Assembly: GCA_031376285.1 (NCBI GenBank)
Contig: JANMDN010000013.1
Location: 224,056-288,055 of the forward strand
Source: JANMDN01 sp031376285
GTDB lineage: Bacteria > Actinomycetota > Thermoleophilia > Miltoncostaeales > Miltoncostaeaceae
Reading direction: 5' to 3'
DNA length: 64,000 bases
The notes under the pieces were generated by a model. That model ran no database searches. It was not told the origin of the DNA and saw nothing but the letters and a program-made list of their open reading frames with translations. Within the stretch, counting starts at the first letter, position 1, and each line of letters opens with the position of its first letter. Of the stretch, positions 40,935-50,055 are shown in pieces. The position numbers and the translations under genes were made by a program.

Positions 40935-41366
40935 CTAGGCGACGGTCGGCACCACTTCGATGACGACCCGGCCTGACTCTCGGCCGTCAACCTCTCCACG
41001 CAGGACGTAGCGACCGGCCTGGGGGAACTCGGCAGTGACCGGCACCGCGAGCGGCACGGCGAAGGCGCTTCCTGGTCGGGCGCCAGCGGGGCGACCGGTC
41101 TCGAGCGTCGCCTCGGCGCGATAGCCCATCGGCTGCCCGTCTGCGTCGACCATCTCGACGACCACCTCGTACGGACGGTTCGTCTCGGTCCAGGGCACGT
41201 CGACCATCATCGCGATGTCAAACTGGTGCGACGCGGGAAATTCCGAGACGGCGAGGTGGTTGAAACCGCCTCCGAGCACGTAGAGCTTGCCGTCGACGGC
41301 CTGGGCAGAGTCCGCGGCGATCATCATGGTGATGCGGATCTCGGCCACGTCAGGAATCGGAGTCAT
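40935..41366 (-). CDS. DUF6941-like protein
   Basis: The 143-residue protein (ADSAQAVDGKLYVLGGGFNHL, then FDIAMMVDVPWTETNRPYEVVVEMVDADG) resembles DUF6941 proteins, which have a beta-sandwich look and no known role. No signal peptide is seen. It lies between the Rrf2 gene and cysK, oriented the other way. Confidence 0.65.
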   Translation of the reverse strand: MTPIPDVAEIRITMMIAADSAQAVDGKLYVLGGGFNHLAVSEFPASHQFDIAMMVDVPWTETNRPYEVVVEMVDADGQPMGYRAEATLETGRPAGARPGSAFAVPLAVPVTAEFPQAGRYVLRGEVDGRESGRVVIEVVPTVA

Positions 41367-41474
41367 GACCGACAGATTACCCGCGCCCCGTTTCGAGCGG
41401 CGTGGATCCCACCGGCCCCGTCACGCGTCGCAGAACCTGCAATTCACCACTGGATTTGCGGTAATGTCGCCCGC

Positions 41475-42401
41475 GTGAACGTCGCCGACTCCATTATTGA
41501 TCTCATCGGCGCGACCCCGATGGTCCGTCTCAGTCGCGTCGCGCATGGCACGGGAGCCGAGATCCTCGGCAAGCTCGAGTCGTTCAATCCGGGTGGCTCG
41601 GTCAAGGACCGGATCGGCCTGTCGATGATCGAGGCGGCCGAACGGGACGGGTTGATCCGTCCCGGTGAGAGCACGATCGTCGAGCCGACCTCCGGGAACA
41701 CGGGTATCGCGCTCGCCCTTGTTTGTGCGGCGAAGGGCTACCGTCTGATCCTGACGATGCCCGAGACCATGAGCATGGAACGCCGACAGCTTCTTCTTGC
41801 CTACGGCGCTGAGCTCATATTGACGCCTGGTCCCGATGGGATGCGCGGAGCCATCGCCCGAGCGGGCGAGGTCGCCGAGGGTATCGACGGGGCCATCATT
41901 CTCCAGCAGTTCCAGAACCCGGCAAACCCTGAGGCCCACCGTCAGACCACCGCGGAGGAGATCTGGGCGGATACCGATGGAAAGGTCGACATCCTCGTCG
42001 CCGGAGTTGGAACGGGCGGCAGCATCACGGGCGTCGGCGAGGTGTTGAAGGCGCGCCGACCGGGATTTCGCTCGGTCGCCGTCGAACCCACGGAGTCGCC
42101 GGTGCTTGCCGGTGGCAGTCCTGGACCGCACAAGATCCAAGGAATCGGCGCCGGGTTCGTCCCTGGGGTTCTCAACACCTCGATCTATGACGAGATCATC
42201 GCCTGCCAGGCTGAGGACGCCTTCGAGATGTCACGGAGCCTCGCACGCCAGGACGGAATCCTCGTCGGGATTTCTGCGGGCGCAAACGTCTGGGCCGCAC
42301 GCGAGATCGCCCGACGGCCAGAGAGTGCCGGGAAGGTGATCGTCACATTCCTGTGCGACACCGGCGAGCGCTACCTCAGCACACCCCTTTTCGGGGAGTA
42401 G
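41475..42401 (+). CDS. cysK: O-acetylserine sulfhydrylase (cysteine synthase A type)
   Basis: The 308-residue enzyme has the PLP lysine in NPGGSVKDRIG, the TSGNTGIALAL substrate loop, the phosphate loop GVGTGGSITGVGE and the C-terminal GISAGANVWAA. It makes cysteine from O-acetylserine and sulfide. GTG 41475 lies 7 nt after a -10-like TAATGT (41462-41467), so the mRNA is probably leaderless. CysE, which makes its substrate, is encoded at 44121. A small hairpin follows downstream. Confidence 0.95.
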   Translation: MNVADSIIDLIGATPMVRLSRVAHGTGAEILGKLESFNPGGSVKDRIGLSMIEAAERDGLIRPGESTIVEPTSGNTGIALALVCAAKGYRLILTMPETMSMERRQLLLAYGAELILTPGPDGMRGAIARAGEVAEGIDGAIILQQFQNPANPEAHRQTTAEEIWADTDGKVDILVAGVGTGGSITGVGEVLKARRPGFRSVAVEPTESPVLAGGSPGPHKIQGIGAGFVPGVLNTSIYDEIIACQAEDAFEMSRSLARQDGILVGISAGANVWAAREIARRPESAGKVIVTFLCDTGERYLSTPLFGE

Positions 42402-42486
42402 CAACCCCGGCCCACGGGCGCTCCGGCCGCGCCCCCCCCCATGGGGCCACCCCGGACCACCACCCGGTTTCAGCATATTGCGAAAT

Positions 42487-42513
42487 GCGAGACGGGTGTG
42501 AGTCAGGTCTCGC
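42487..42513. terminator. Small hairpin between convergent genes
   Basis: GCGAGAC (42487-42493) pairs with GTCTCGC (42507-42513) in the 159-bp gap between cysK and the convergent secreted-protein gene. It could stop transcription from both sides. The stem is only 7 bp. Confidence 0.35.
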
Positions 42514-42560
42514 GCAACATTGCGACAGTTCGTCTCAAACGACGCATCGGGTCGGACCTC

Positions 42561-43154
42561 TCAGGGGCGCGTTCGGACCTGACGAAGCGTTGGCGTCGGC
42601 GGCAGCCGCTTGTCGCGGACAATCGCCCACCGAATGATCCTGGCCTTCGCCGGGCCTCCCTGGCCGAGTTCGACAAAGATGGTGCTCCCCGAATTCTTGA
42701 AGCGCCACACCTGGATGAAGCGCGTGTGGACCCGCACATGGCGCGGCGCACCAAAGAGCGCTCGAGCGTCGGCGAGGCGATCGCCGACGCCAAACCCTTC
42801 GCGCGTTCGGTAGCCCTGGCTCGTCAGCACAAACGCGACAATCGGGCGGCGAGCGCTCCCCTGCCCGATCACTCGGAGGCCCCCGAAACGACGGCCGATC
42901 CAGCCGCTCGTTCGCTGGAGCCTGCCTCCACGCAAGCGGTACCCGCTCTGGACGGGGCCGAACACCTTGGGGCCGATGCGGGCCAGCGGATCCCCAAACC
43001 TCGACGGACCGACGCCGAGGCCCGGTCGGACGATCGTCTTCGGATCCTGCTCGGGAGAGTACGACCCAGCCGGAGGGTCGTAGATGCCCGCGGCGGCGGG
43101 GCCGGCAAGCGCCAGGGCGACCGCACCCGCGGCAAGCGCCGTGGACTTCCTCAT
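42561..43154 (-). CDS. Secreted uncharacterised protein
   Basis: The 197-residue protein has a clear signal peptide (MRKSTALAAGAVALALAGPAAA). The mature part contains GVGPSRFGDPLARIGPKVFGPV and a second related stretch GFGVGDRLADARALFGAPRHV, a pattern often seen in secreted actinobacterial proteins of unknown function. Its start overlaps the end of the acetyltransferase gene by 4 bp. Confidence 0.7.
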   Translation of the reverse strand: MRKSTALAAGAVALALAGPAAAGIYDPPAGSYSPEQDPKTIVRPGLGVGPSRFGDPLARIGPKVFGPVQSGYRLRGGRLQRTSGWIGRRFGGLRVIGQGSARRPIVAFVLTSQGYRTREGFGVGDRLADARALFGAPRHVRVHTRFIQVWRFKNSGSTIFVELGQGGPAKARIIRWAIVRDKRLPPTPTLRQVRTRP

Positions 43155-43849
43155 CGCGGACCCCGGTGGACCAACAACACGCGACGGCTCTTTTCTCTCG
43201 CGCCGACGGCCTTCCACATGGCCGGAGCCGCATGAGCGACGTCGACCTCGGCGCCGACGTGGGTGCCGCGAGCCTCGCGAACTGAGCGCGCGACGGCTGC
43301 GACAAGGAGACGCCCGATACCGCGTCGGCGCTCGCTCGGAATAACGCCCATCCAGTTGATCCAACCTTCGGGAAGCTGCGCCTGCGCGAACCCGACGAGC
43401 CGTCCGCCACGGCGGGCGACGACGAAGGCATCGAAGCCCTCCGCCCCTTCGTAGCCGCTTGGCTGCCCGATCTCGCCGAAGGCGGCGGTTCCCTTCAGCG
43501 CAAGCCGCTCGGCCTCCTGGAAGTCCTCGGCCCAACCATTTCGGTACGGGTCGATCGTGACGCCCCCGACGTGCGGCGCAGGCTTCAGCGCGTCGATCGA
43601 GGCCACCCACGTGACGACGTCCCCATAGGTCTCGAACCCGAGGGCGCTGAGCATCGGCACGAGTGGGTCACCGACGGTGACCGCCACGTCCCAGGGAGGC
43701 TCGGGGAGTGCGGTGAGCAGGCGCCCAAGAGCGTCGGCCCCGTCGGCTCGGAGCCCCTCCAGGCGAGGGGCGAGTGACGTCGGGGACGGGCCGAGTTCGC
43801 ACGAGGCTCCGGTGACGGTGTAGCTACTCGACGTACTGCTCCAGGTCAT
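43151..43849 (-). CDS. GNAT-family acetyltransferase
   Basis: The 232-residue protein ends with a complete GNAT motif, INWMGVIPSERRRGIGRLLVAAVARSVREARG. It has a long N-terminal half (DVAVTVGDPLVPMLSALGFETYGDVVTWV) that looks like a degenerate first GNAT domain. Because no good start exists after the NIL gene stop, the ATG at 43849 inside that gene is taken, giving a 26-bp overlap. Substrate unknown. Confidence 0.7.
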   Translation of the reverse strand: MTWSSTSSSYTVTGASCELGPSPTSLAPRLEGLRADGADALGRLLTALPEPPWDVAVTVGDPLVPMLSALGFETYGDVVTWVASIDALKPAPHVGGVTIDPYRNGWAEDFQEAERLALKGTAAFGEIGQPSGYEGAEGFDAFVVARRGGRLVGFAQAQLPEGWINWMGVIPSERRRGIGRLLVAAVARSVREARGTHVGAEVDVAHAAPAMWKAVGAREKSRRVLLVHRGPR

Positions 43850-44060
43850 CGACCCGGACGCCCATCTCATCCAGGTAGCGCATCGCCTCGTCGAGGCGCT
43901 GTTCGGTCCCGGTGGCCTCGAGGATCGCCCACCCGGTGCCCTCGCGGATGTCGGCCCGGCGGATGTTGGTGACCACCTCGAACCGCTTGCCAAGCATGTA
44001 GATAATCGGCTCGGTGACGCGATCGCCGAGGAATGTCAACTTGAGCTTTCGGCTTCGCAC
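43824..44060 (-). CDS. Stand-alone NIL-domain protein
   Basis: The 78-residue protein (KLKLTFLGDRVTEPIIYMLGKRFEVVTNIRRADIREGTGWAILEATG) is a single NIL domain, the ligand-sensing part at the end of methionine transporter ATPase MetN and of some ferredoxins. It probably binds a sulfur amino acid or partner protein. It is divergent from cysE with 60 bp between the starts. Confidence 0.82.
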   Translation of the reverse strand: MRSRKLKLTFLGDRVTEPIIYMLGKRFEVVTNIRRADIREGTGWAILEATGTEQRLDEAMRYLDEMGVRVDDLEQYVE

Positions 44061-44120
44061 GATGTGAGTACCCCGCGAGGTGGCGGCTTCAAGGAATCGG
44101 CCCGGGACTATACTCGGCCG

Positions 44121-44897
44121 ATGGACATCCGATCCCTCACAGGTTCCCTCAGGCGGGCATCAAGCGTCTTGCGTGACGACCTGAGCGCCGCCCGGGAGCG
44201 CGATCCGGCGGCCCGAGGCACCGCGGAGCTCCTCACCTGCTACCCGGGTCTGCACGCCGTCTGGATGCACCGTTTCGCGCACCTGATGCACCGCGGCGGG
44301 CTTCGACTTCCCGCTCGCATCGTCAGCCAGCTCGCCCGTTTCTTGACCGGCATCGAGATCCACCCCGGCGCAACGATCGGGCGACGCTTCTTCATCGATC
44401 ACGGAATGGGCGTCGTCATCGGCGAGACCGCCGAGATCGGCGACGACGTGACGCTCTACCAGGGCGTGACACTTGGTGGCACCGGAAAGGACAGCGGCAA
44501 GCGCCACCCAACGATTCGCGACGGCGTGGTCATCGGAACAGGGGCGAGCGTGCTCGGCCCGTTGACGGTCGGTCTCAACGCGAAGGTGGGTGCCGGGGCG
44601 ATCGTCGTCAGGGACGTCCCTCCGAACTCAACGGTGGTCGGCAACCCGGGGAAGACCGTCATCGTCGACGGACAGCGCGTGGGGCGCCTTGAACTCGACC
44701 ACACGCGACTTCCCGATCCGGTCGCCGAGGCGCTGTCGTGTCTTGTCACGCGCGTCAACGAACTGGAGCAAGACCTGCGCGCGCTGCGAGCAGGCCGCGT
44801 GCCGCCCGAACGCCCCGACGCCGACCGCGATTGTCTGCCCCCACAGCTTCGAGAGGCCCTCGCGATGAACGGCGACCGGGAGAAAACCCCCGGCTGA
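44121..44897 (+). CDS. cysE: Serine O-acetyltransferase
   Basis: The 258-residue enzyme has the left-handed beta-helix of hexapeptide acyltransferases. Catalytic-region motifs are IEIHPGATIGRRFFIDHGMGVVIGETAEIGDDVTLYQGVTLGGTG, followed by HPTIRDGVVIGTGASVLGP. It makes O-acetylserine for CysK. The tail after residue 190 is longer than in E. coli CysE and includes an Arg/Glu-rich helix (VTRVNELEQDLRALRAGRVP). TATACT ends 6 nt before the ATG, so the transcript is probably leaderless. Confidence 0.95.
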   Translation: MDIRSLTGSLRRASSVLRDDLSAARERDPAARGTAELLTCYPGLHAVWMHRFAHLMHRGGLRLPARIVSQLARFLTGIEIHPGATIGRRFFIDHGMGVVIGETAEIGDDVTLYQGVTLGGTGKDSGKRHPTIRDGVVIGTGASVLGPLTVGLNAKVGAGAIVVRDVPPNSTVVGNPGKTVIVDGQRVGRLELDHTRLPDPVAEALSCLVTRVNELEQDLRALRAGRVPPERPDADRDCLPPQLREALAMNGDREKTPG

Positions 44898-44980
44898 CTC
44901 CACCCGGCGGCGAACTCGAGTCCGCGCTCCGCAACGTGGCCCACTTGCCGCACGCCCACGCGTGCAGGTGACGAACCCGC

Positions 44981-46108
44981 CTAGGAAGCCGCCTGGTCGC
45001 GATGGTCTCCTGGTCTGCTCCGCGGCGACTTGACACGGCATCCCGGCAGCACGAGCTGCAGGTCTGAGTCACCGCCCTGCGCCCGTCGAGCGGTCTGCCG
45101 GATCCGCGAGGGCGCAGGGCGGAGGTGGTGCGCGTGCGGCCGGCGTGCTCGCTCGCGTTCGACAATGCGGCGGACTTCCGCACCAATCCGGAGGCGTTCG
45201 TCCGCGGGCAGGTTCGAGCCATGGCGGTACCGGACCAGGTGGCCGGCCACCAGATCGGGCCGGGCGCTCCCGAGCCAGGCGAGGTAGTGATCTCGAACGC
45301 CGGGCCGCAGATGAAGCGCGATCGCGCTGATGTCGGTTGCGCCCGCCGCAACCGCTGCTCGAACAACCTCACGGATCTGCCCCGGCTGATCGGAGATCCC
45401 CGGAAGGATCGGGGCGATGAGTACGCCACATGGAACCCCGGCGGCGTTCAGCGCCGCGACCGCCTCGAGGCGCCGCAATGGGTTCGGGGTGCCGGGCTCG
45501 GTCCGCCGCCAGACCTCGCGATCGACCGATCCGACCGAGAACGCGACCTCGACCTGTCCGCGCTTGCTCGCCGCCACCAGGACATCAAGATCGCGAAGGA
45601 TCAGCGTCGACTTGGTCAGGATCGAGAATGGATTGCCGAACTCGACCAGCGTCTCGAGGATCCGGCGCGTCAACTGGTAGCGGCCCTCACAGCGCTGATA
45701 CGGGTCGGTGTTGGTTCCGAGCGCAATGGCCTCACCGGTCCAGCGGGGCGACCGGAGCTCCTCACGGAGTCGTTCGGGCGCATTGACCTTGACGATGATC
45801 CGCGAATCGAAATCGGTTCCGGCGTTGAGGTTCAGGTACTCATGGGTGGGCCGGGCAAAGCAATAGACGCATGCGTGGCTGCATCCGCGGTACGGATTGA
45901 TCGTGAACCGGAACGGGACGTTCGCCGACTCCGGCACCGCATTGATGATGCGCTTGGCGCTGACGTGGAAGAACTCGAGCCCGGCGAGCTCGTCGCGGCC
46001 AGTGTGCGGGTCGCGAAGCGCCTCCGAGAGGGGCTCTTGACCGTCCGGGGGGCCGGCCAGCGGCCACCGCAACGCGTCTGGTCGAGTGCTGGGCGAAGGT
46101 GAGGGCAT
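44981..46108 (-). CDS. Rv2578c-type radical SAM protein
   Basis: The 375-residue protein has the SplB-like cluster motif CSHACVYCFAR (C-x3-C-x2-C) within RFTINPYRGCSHACVYCFARPTHEYL. Further motifs are ALGTNTDPYQRCEGRYQLTR and LTKSTLILRDLDVL. This is the Rv2578c family, reported in mycobacteria as DNA-damage induced, with unknown reaction. The ATG at 46108 lies 6 nt after a -10-like TTTACT, and a perfect LexA box sits just upstream. It is divergent from pcrA and converges on cysE. Confidence 0.88.
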   Translation of the reverse strand: MPSPSPSTRPDALRWPLAGPPDGQEPLSEALRDPHTGRDELAGLEFFHVSAKRIINAVPESANVPFRFTINPYRGCSHACVYCFARPTHEYLNLNAGTDFDSRIIVKVNAPERLREELRSPRWTGEAIALGTNTDPYQRCEGRYQLTRRILETLVEFGNPFSILTKSTLILRDLDVLVAASKRGQVEVAFSVGSVDREVWRRTEPGTPNPLRRLEAVAALNAAGVPCGVLIAPILPGISDQPGQIREVVRAAVAAGATDISAIALHLRPGVRDHYLAWLGSARPDLVAGHLVRYRHGSNLPADERLRIGAEVRRIVERERARRPHAHHLRPAPSRIRQTARRAQGGDSDLQLVLPGCRVKSPRSRPGDHRDQAAS

Positions 46109-46114
46109 GGCCAC

Positions 46115-46135
46115 AGTAAAGCGAACACACGTTCG
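46115..46135. promoter_or_regulatory. Consensus SOS (LexA) box between the radical SAM gene and pcrA
   Basis: CGAACACACGTTCG (46122-46135) fits the actinobacterial LexA consensus CGAAC-N4-GTTCG exactly. On the minus strand it lies one base upstream of TTTACT (46120-46115), the -10 box of the radical SAM gene, the same geometry as at 34103-34122. It may also influence pcrA, which begins 60 bp away with its own TACGCT box at 46183-46188. Confidence 0.75.
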
Positions 46136-46194
46136 TATTTCAAGGGCGTTGACCTCGCGCTCACGCCGGCCGAGCCGGCCGCTACGCTCCACAA

Positions 46195-48402
46195 GTGGAT
46201 CTGCTCGAAGGCCTCAACCCGCCCCAACGCGAGGCGGTCGCCCATCCCGGTGGCCCGCTGCTGATCCTTGCTGGAGCCGGCAGCGGCAAGACCCGCGTCC
46301 TGACGCACCGCATCGCGCACCTGATCTGGGCGCGCGGTGTGCTCCCCGAGTCGATCATCGCGATCACGTTCACGAACAAGGCTGCCGGCGAGATGCGCGA
46401 ACGCGTCGATGCGCTCGTTGGCGAGGTGGGGCGCCGCGTCTGGGCGAGCACATTCCACTCGGCATGCGTTCGCATACTCCGGCGTCACGCCGATCGCATC
46501 GGCTACGCGCGCGACTTTACGATCTTCGACGACGCCGATCAGCAGCGCCTCATGCGCCGGATTCTCGACGAGGAGGGCCTCGACGCGAAGCGCTTCCCGC
46601 CGCGGGGAATGCTCGGGCGCATCTCCGACGCGAAGAACCGCCTCGAGACGGCCGACGCGTTCGCCGAGCGGGCCGTCGGGCCGCTCGACGAGATCACGGC
46701 CCGCTGCTACCGGCGCTACCGGGATCTCTTGCTCGCAAATCAGGGGATGGACTTCGACGATTTGCTGATGGTGACCGTCGGTCTCTTCGACGCCGACGCG
46801 GAGGTGCGTGGCTACTACCAGCAGCGCTTCCAGCACGTACTCGTCGACGAGTACCAGGACACCAATCACGCCCAGTACCGCCTGGTGCGGCTCCTGTCCG
46901 AGCCTCAGCGAAATGTCACGGTCGTGGGTGATGACGACCAGGGCATTTACTCCTGGCGGGGTGCCGACGTCCGAAACATCCTCGACTTCGAGCGCGACTA
47001 CGAGGACGCCCATGTCATCGCGCTGGAGCAGAACTATCGCTCCACAGCTCACATCCTGAGCGCCGCGAACGCGGTCGTGTCGAAGGTACCGGGTCGCCGC
47101 CCGAAGACGCTCTGGACCGATCTCGGAGACGGCGCGCCGATCGTCATCCGCCGCTGCCGCGACGAGCATGAAGAGGCTCGTGGCGTGGTCGAGGAGGTTC
47201 GTGGCCTTCTCGCGGCGGGGCAGACTCCGGCCGATCTTGCCGTGCTCTACCGGACGAACGCGCAGAGCCGGGTGATCGAGGATGCGCTTCTTCGCCAAGG
47301 AATGCTCTACCAGGTCATCGGCGGTCCAAAGTTCTACGACCGCGCCGAGGTTAAGGACTTGATCGCCTACCTGCGGGTTGCGGTGAACCCGGCCGATAGC
47401 GTCAGCCTGGAACGAATGACCGGCGCTCCGAAGCGCGGGATCGGCCCCGGCTGTATCGCGAAGCTGCAGGACCACGCCCAGCAGACGGGCGTCGCGACCG
47501 GCCTCCTCCTGGGGTCGCTCGACGAGGTGGCCGGACTCCAGACCGCGCAGCGCGCGGCGCTCGGCGAGGTCGCGGCGCTGCTCGATCAGCTGCGCCTGCT
47601 TGACCGCGCTGGCGCGCCGGTCGAGGAACTGGTCGAGGAAGCGCTCGAGGGCTCGGGCCTTCGCGCGGCATTCTCACACGACGACGACCCGCGTGGCGAC
47701 GGGCGACTCCAAAACCTCGAGGAGCTGGTCCGGATGGCCGCCCAATACCGGGCGCGCGCGGAGGAGCCGTCACTTGGGGGTTTCCTCGAGGAGATCGCGC
47801 TCTTTGCCGATGCGGACGCCGTCGGCGCGGAGGTCGACCGCGTGACGCTTATGACGATGCACAACGCCAAGGGCCTGGAGTACCACACCGTCGTCATCGT
47901 CGGCCTCGAGGAGGGCTACCTCCCACATTCGCGTTCGGCTGACGACCCGAACCAGCTCGAAGAGGAGCGACGCCTCGCCTACGTCGGCCTCACACGCGCG
48001 CGCCGCCGCCTCGTGCTCTCACACGCGGCGATGCGAACCGTCTATGGGGGCTACGAACCGCGAATCCCGTCGCGGTTCTTGAGCGAGCTGCCAGCGCAGC
48101 ACCTTGAGCGCCCCTTCCGCCGATCGAGCACAGCGCCGACGAGCGGTGGAAGGGTGATCGGCCAGACCAGATGGGACCCGAGTGTTCCTGCTCCGACGCC
48201 GGCCCAGCCCGGCCTGGAGCGCGGGCGTGCTGCCGGGGTGGGTCTCGAGGTCGGCGATAGCGTCCTTCACGCCAGGTTCGGCGAGGGCGTCATCATCTCG
48301 TCGGAGCCAGGCGGGGACCTTGTCGCCGTTCGGTTCGCCGACGGAAGCGAACGTCGGCTGATGCCGTCGGTGGCGCCCATGCGCAAAGTCGTGGCAGCGT
48401 AG
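46195..48402 (+). CDS. pcrA: ATP-dependent DNA helicase PcrA/UvrD
   Basis: The 735-residue SF1A helicase has Walker A AGAGSGKT (26-33), TFTNKAAGEMRERV, VDEYQDTNHAQY (Walker B), VGDDDQGIYSWRGAD, YRSTAHIL and TMHNAKGLEY. A C-terminal Tudor-like tail follows (VGDSVLHARFGEGVIISSE), typical of PcrA binding to RNA polymerase. It unwinds DNA in excision repair and replication-conflict removal. GTG 46195 follows TACGCT by 6 nt, suggesting a leaderless message. Confidence 0.95.
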   Translation: MDLLEGLNPPQREAVAHPGGPLLILAGAGSGKTRVLTHRIAHLIWARGVLPESIIAITFTNKAAGEMRERVDALVGEVGRRVWASTFHSACVRILRRHADRIGYARDFTIFDDADQQRLMRRILDEEGLDAKRFPPRGMLGRISDAKNRLETADAFAERAVGPLDEITARCYRRYRDLLLANQGMDFDDLLMVTVGLFDADAEVRGYYQQRFQHVLVDEYQDTNHAQYRLVRLLSEPQRNVTVVGDDDQGIYSWRGADVRNILDFERDYEDAHVIALEQNYRSTAHILSAANAVVSKVPGRRPKTLWTDLGDGAPIVIRRCRDEHEEARGVVEEVRGLLAAGQTPADLAVLYRTNAQSRVIEDALLRQGMLYQVIGGPKFYDRAEVKDLIAYLRVAVNPADSVSLERMTGAPKRGIGPGCIAKLQDHAQQTGVATGLLLGSLDEVAGLQTAQRAALGEVAALLDQLRLLDRAGAPVEELVEEALEGSGLRAAFSHDDDPRGDGRLQNLEELVRMAAQYRARAEEPSLGGFLEEIALFADADAVGAEVDRVTLMTMHNAKGLEYHTVVIVGLEEGYLPHSRSADDPNQLEEERRLAYVGLTRARRRLVLSHAAMRTVYGGYEPRIPSRFLSELPAQHLERPFRRSSTAPTSGGRVIGQTRWDPSVPAPTPAQPGLERGRAAGVGLEVGDSVLHARFGEGVIISSEPGGDLVAVRFADGSERRLMPSVAPMRKVVAA

Positions 48403-48422
48403 TCAGCGATCAGGGGAGCGGG

Positions 48423-49286
48423 ATGGCGGCGAAGATCTTGGACGGAAAAATTGGGGCGGCGGCGGTCCAGGCCGAGGTTGCGACTGGCGTCACCGCGTTC
48501 GTGGCTCGCCACGGACGCGCGCCGGGTCTTGTGGGCATCCAGGTTGGTCAGGATCCTGCCTCGGAGATCTACCAGGCCCGAAAAGCCGAGACGGCCGAGC
48601 GGCTCGGCATGGTGTCGCGTCGGGTCGTGCTTCCCGAGACGACGACGCAACAGCAGCTCGACGCGGTCATCGACGAGCTGAACGCCGATGACGTTGTCGA
48701 CGGGATGCTCGTTCAGCTCCCCGTCCCGGATCACCTCTCCGAACCGCTCATCGCGGCCCGAATCCACCCGAGTAAGGACGTTGACGGTTTCGGACCCGGG
48801 AACCTCGGCTATCTCGTTCGGGGCGAGCCGGGATCGGTTCCGTGCACGCCGAGCGGCGTGATGTGGCTGCTGCGCGACGCGGGCGTCCCAATCGAGGGCG
48901 CAAACGCCGTCATCGTCGGCCGCAGTTTGATTGTGGGCAAGCCCCAGGCGCTTCTCCTCACGAACGCCAGCGCAACGGTGACGGTTGCCCATTCGCGCAC
49001 ACGCGACCTTCCGGGTCTGTGCCGCTCGGCCGACATTCTGGTTGTCGCGATCGGCCGTCCCGAGATGGTGCGCGGCGACTGGATCAAACCCGGGGCCGCG
49101 GTCATTGACGTCGGGATCAATCGGACCGACGAAGGGCTGAAGGGCGACGTCGCTCAGGATGAGGCGATGGAGGTCGCTGGTTGGCTGACACCAGTGCCCG
49201 GGGGAGTCGGACCGATGACGATTGCGTTTCTCCTTGCGAACACGCTTGACGCCGCCTGGCGGCGGATGGGTGATGACCGCCGTTAG
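48423..49286 (+). CDS. folD: FolD bifunctional methylenetetrahydrofolate dehydrogenase/cyclohydrolase
   Basis: The 287-residue enzyme has VGIQVGQDPASEIYQARKAETAERLGM with the catalytic lysine region, DGMLVQLPVPDHL, the NADP loop VIVGRSLIVGKPQALLL and TPVPGGVGPMTIAFLL. It converts methylene-tetrahydrofolate to formyl-tetrahydrofolate. The FolD NADP loop is usually GRSxxVGxP; here GRSLIVGKP, so it is intact. It begins 20 bp after pcrA. Confidence 0.95.
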   Translation: MAAKILDGKIGAAAVQAEVATGVTAFVARHGRAPGLVGIQVGQDPASEIYQARKAETAERLGMVSRRVVLPETTTQQQLDAVIDELNADDVVDGMLVQLPVPDHLSEPLIAARIHPSKDVDGFGPGNLGYLVRGEPGSVPCTPSGVMWLLRDAGVPIEGANAVIVGRSLIVGKPQALLLTNASATVTVAHSRTRDLPGLCRSADILVVAIGRPEMVRGDWIKPGAAVIDVGINRTDEGLKGDVAQDEAMEVAGWLTPVPGGVGPMTIAFLLANTLDAAWRRMGDDRR

Positions 49287-49357
49287 GATGCGCGCCTGGG
49301 TGCCCAGAAACGGTGCCCAAGACTCGACAACAACCCCACCTCGGGAGAGATCATTCG

Positions 49358-50029
49358 ATGAAGATTGCGATCTTTGGCGGCACCGGCGACCTCGGTCGCG
49401 GCCTTGCCATCACCTTCGCCGCGGCCGGCCACGAAATCGTCGTCGGCTCGCGCAGTCAGGAGCGGGCAGAGCAGGCTGCTGCCGAGCTTGAGGCCGCGCT
49501 TCCCGAGGGGAACTACATCCCGATGGAAAACCTCGAAGCCGCAACAGCGGGTGAGATCGTCGTTGTTTCGATCCCGTGGGAGGGCGTTGAAGCCACGATC
49601 CCACCGCTCGCCGAGGCGTTGGCGGGCAAGGTCGTGATCTCGGTCGTGAACGCACTGGAGTTCGGCAAGAACGGCGCGAGCGCCGTCACAAATCTGCCGG
49701 GCGGGTCGATGTCGCAGCGAATCCAGGAACTCGCCCCGGAGTCGAACGTCGTCGTGGCCTACAACAACCTTCCGGCCGCCGCGCTTGCGCACCGCGAGCG
49801 GATCGACGCCGACGTGCTCGTCTGCGGCAAGGGCAAGGCGGCCCGTGATCAGGTCATCGCGCTGACCGAGGAATCCATTCCGGGTGTCCGTGCGCTCGAC
49901 TGTGGCACGCTCGCGAACGCACACATCATCGAGGGCATGACCGCCGTGATTATCAACATGAACAAGCGCTACAAAGGCGAGGCAAGCATCCGCATCGAGG
50001 GTCTCGAAGAGGCACCCGACCGCAAGTAG
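49358..50029 (+). CDS. npdG: NADPH-dependent F420 reductase
   Basis: The 223-residue protein has the Rossmann start MKIAIFGGTGDLGRGLAITFAAAGHEIVVGSRS and the family stretch VVVAYNNLPAAALAHRERIDADVLVCG, as in F420H2:NADP+ oxidoreductases. It would exchange electrons between NADPH and coenzyme F420, implying the host makes F420. The ATG at 49358 has a GGGAGAG ribosome site. Confidence 0.88.
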   Translation: MKIAIFGGTGDLGRGLAITFAAAGHEIVVGSRSQERAEQAAAELEAALPEGNYIPMENLEAATAGEIVVVSIPWEGVEATIPPLAEALAGKVVISVVNALEFGKNGASAVTNLPGGSMSQRIQELAPESNVVVAYNNLPAAALAHRERIDADVLVCGKGKAARDQVIALTEESIPGVRALDCGTLANAHIIEGMTAVIINMNKRYKGEASIRIEGLEEAPDRK

Positions 50030-50055
50030 ACCGCTCGCGCGAGCGCGCCGGTCGC

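Noticed and set aside
44898..44980. RNA gene or terminator between convergent cysE and the radical SAM gene
   Set aside because: No stem-loop of convincing length and no tRNA-like arms were found.
45832..47475. A 547-codon minus-strand frame opposite pcrA that runs into the radical SAM gene
   Set aside because: It crosses two real genes and the promoter between them, and has no motif.
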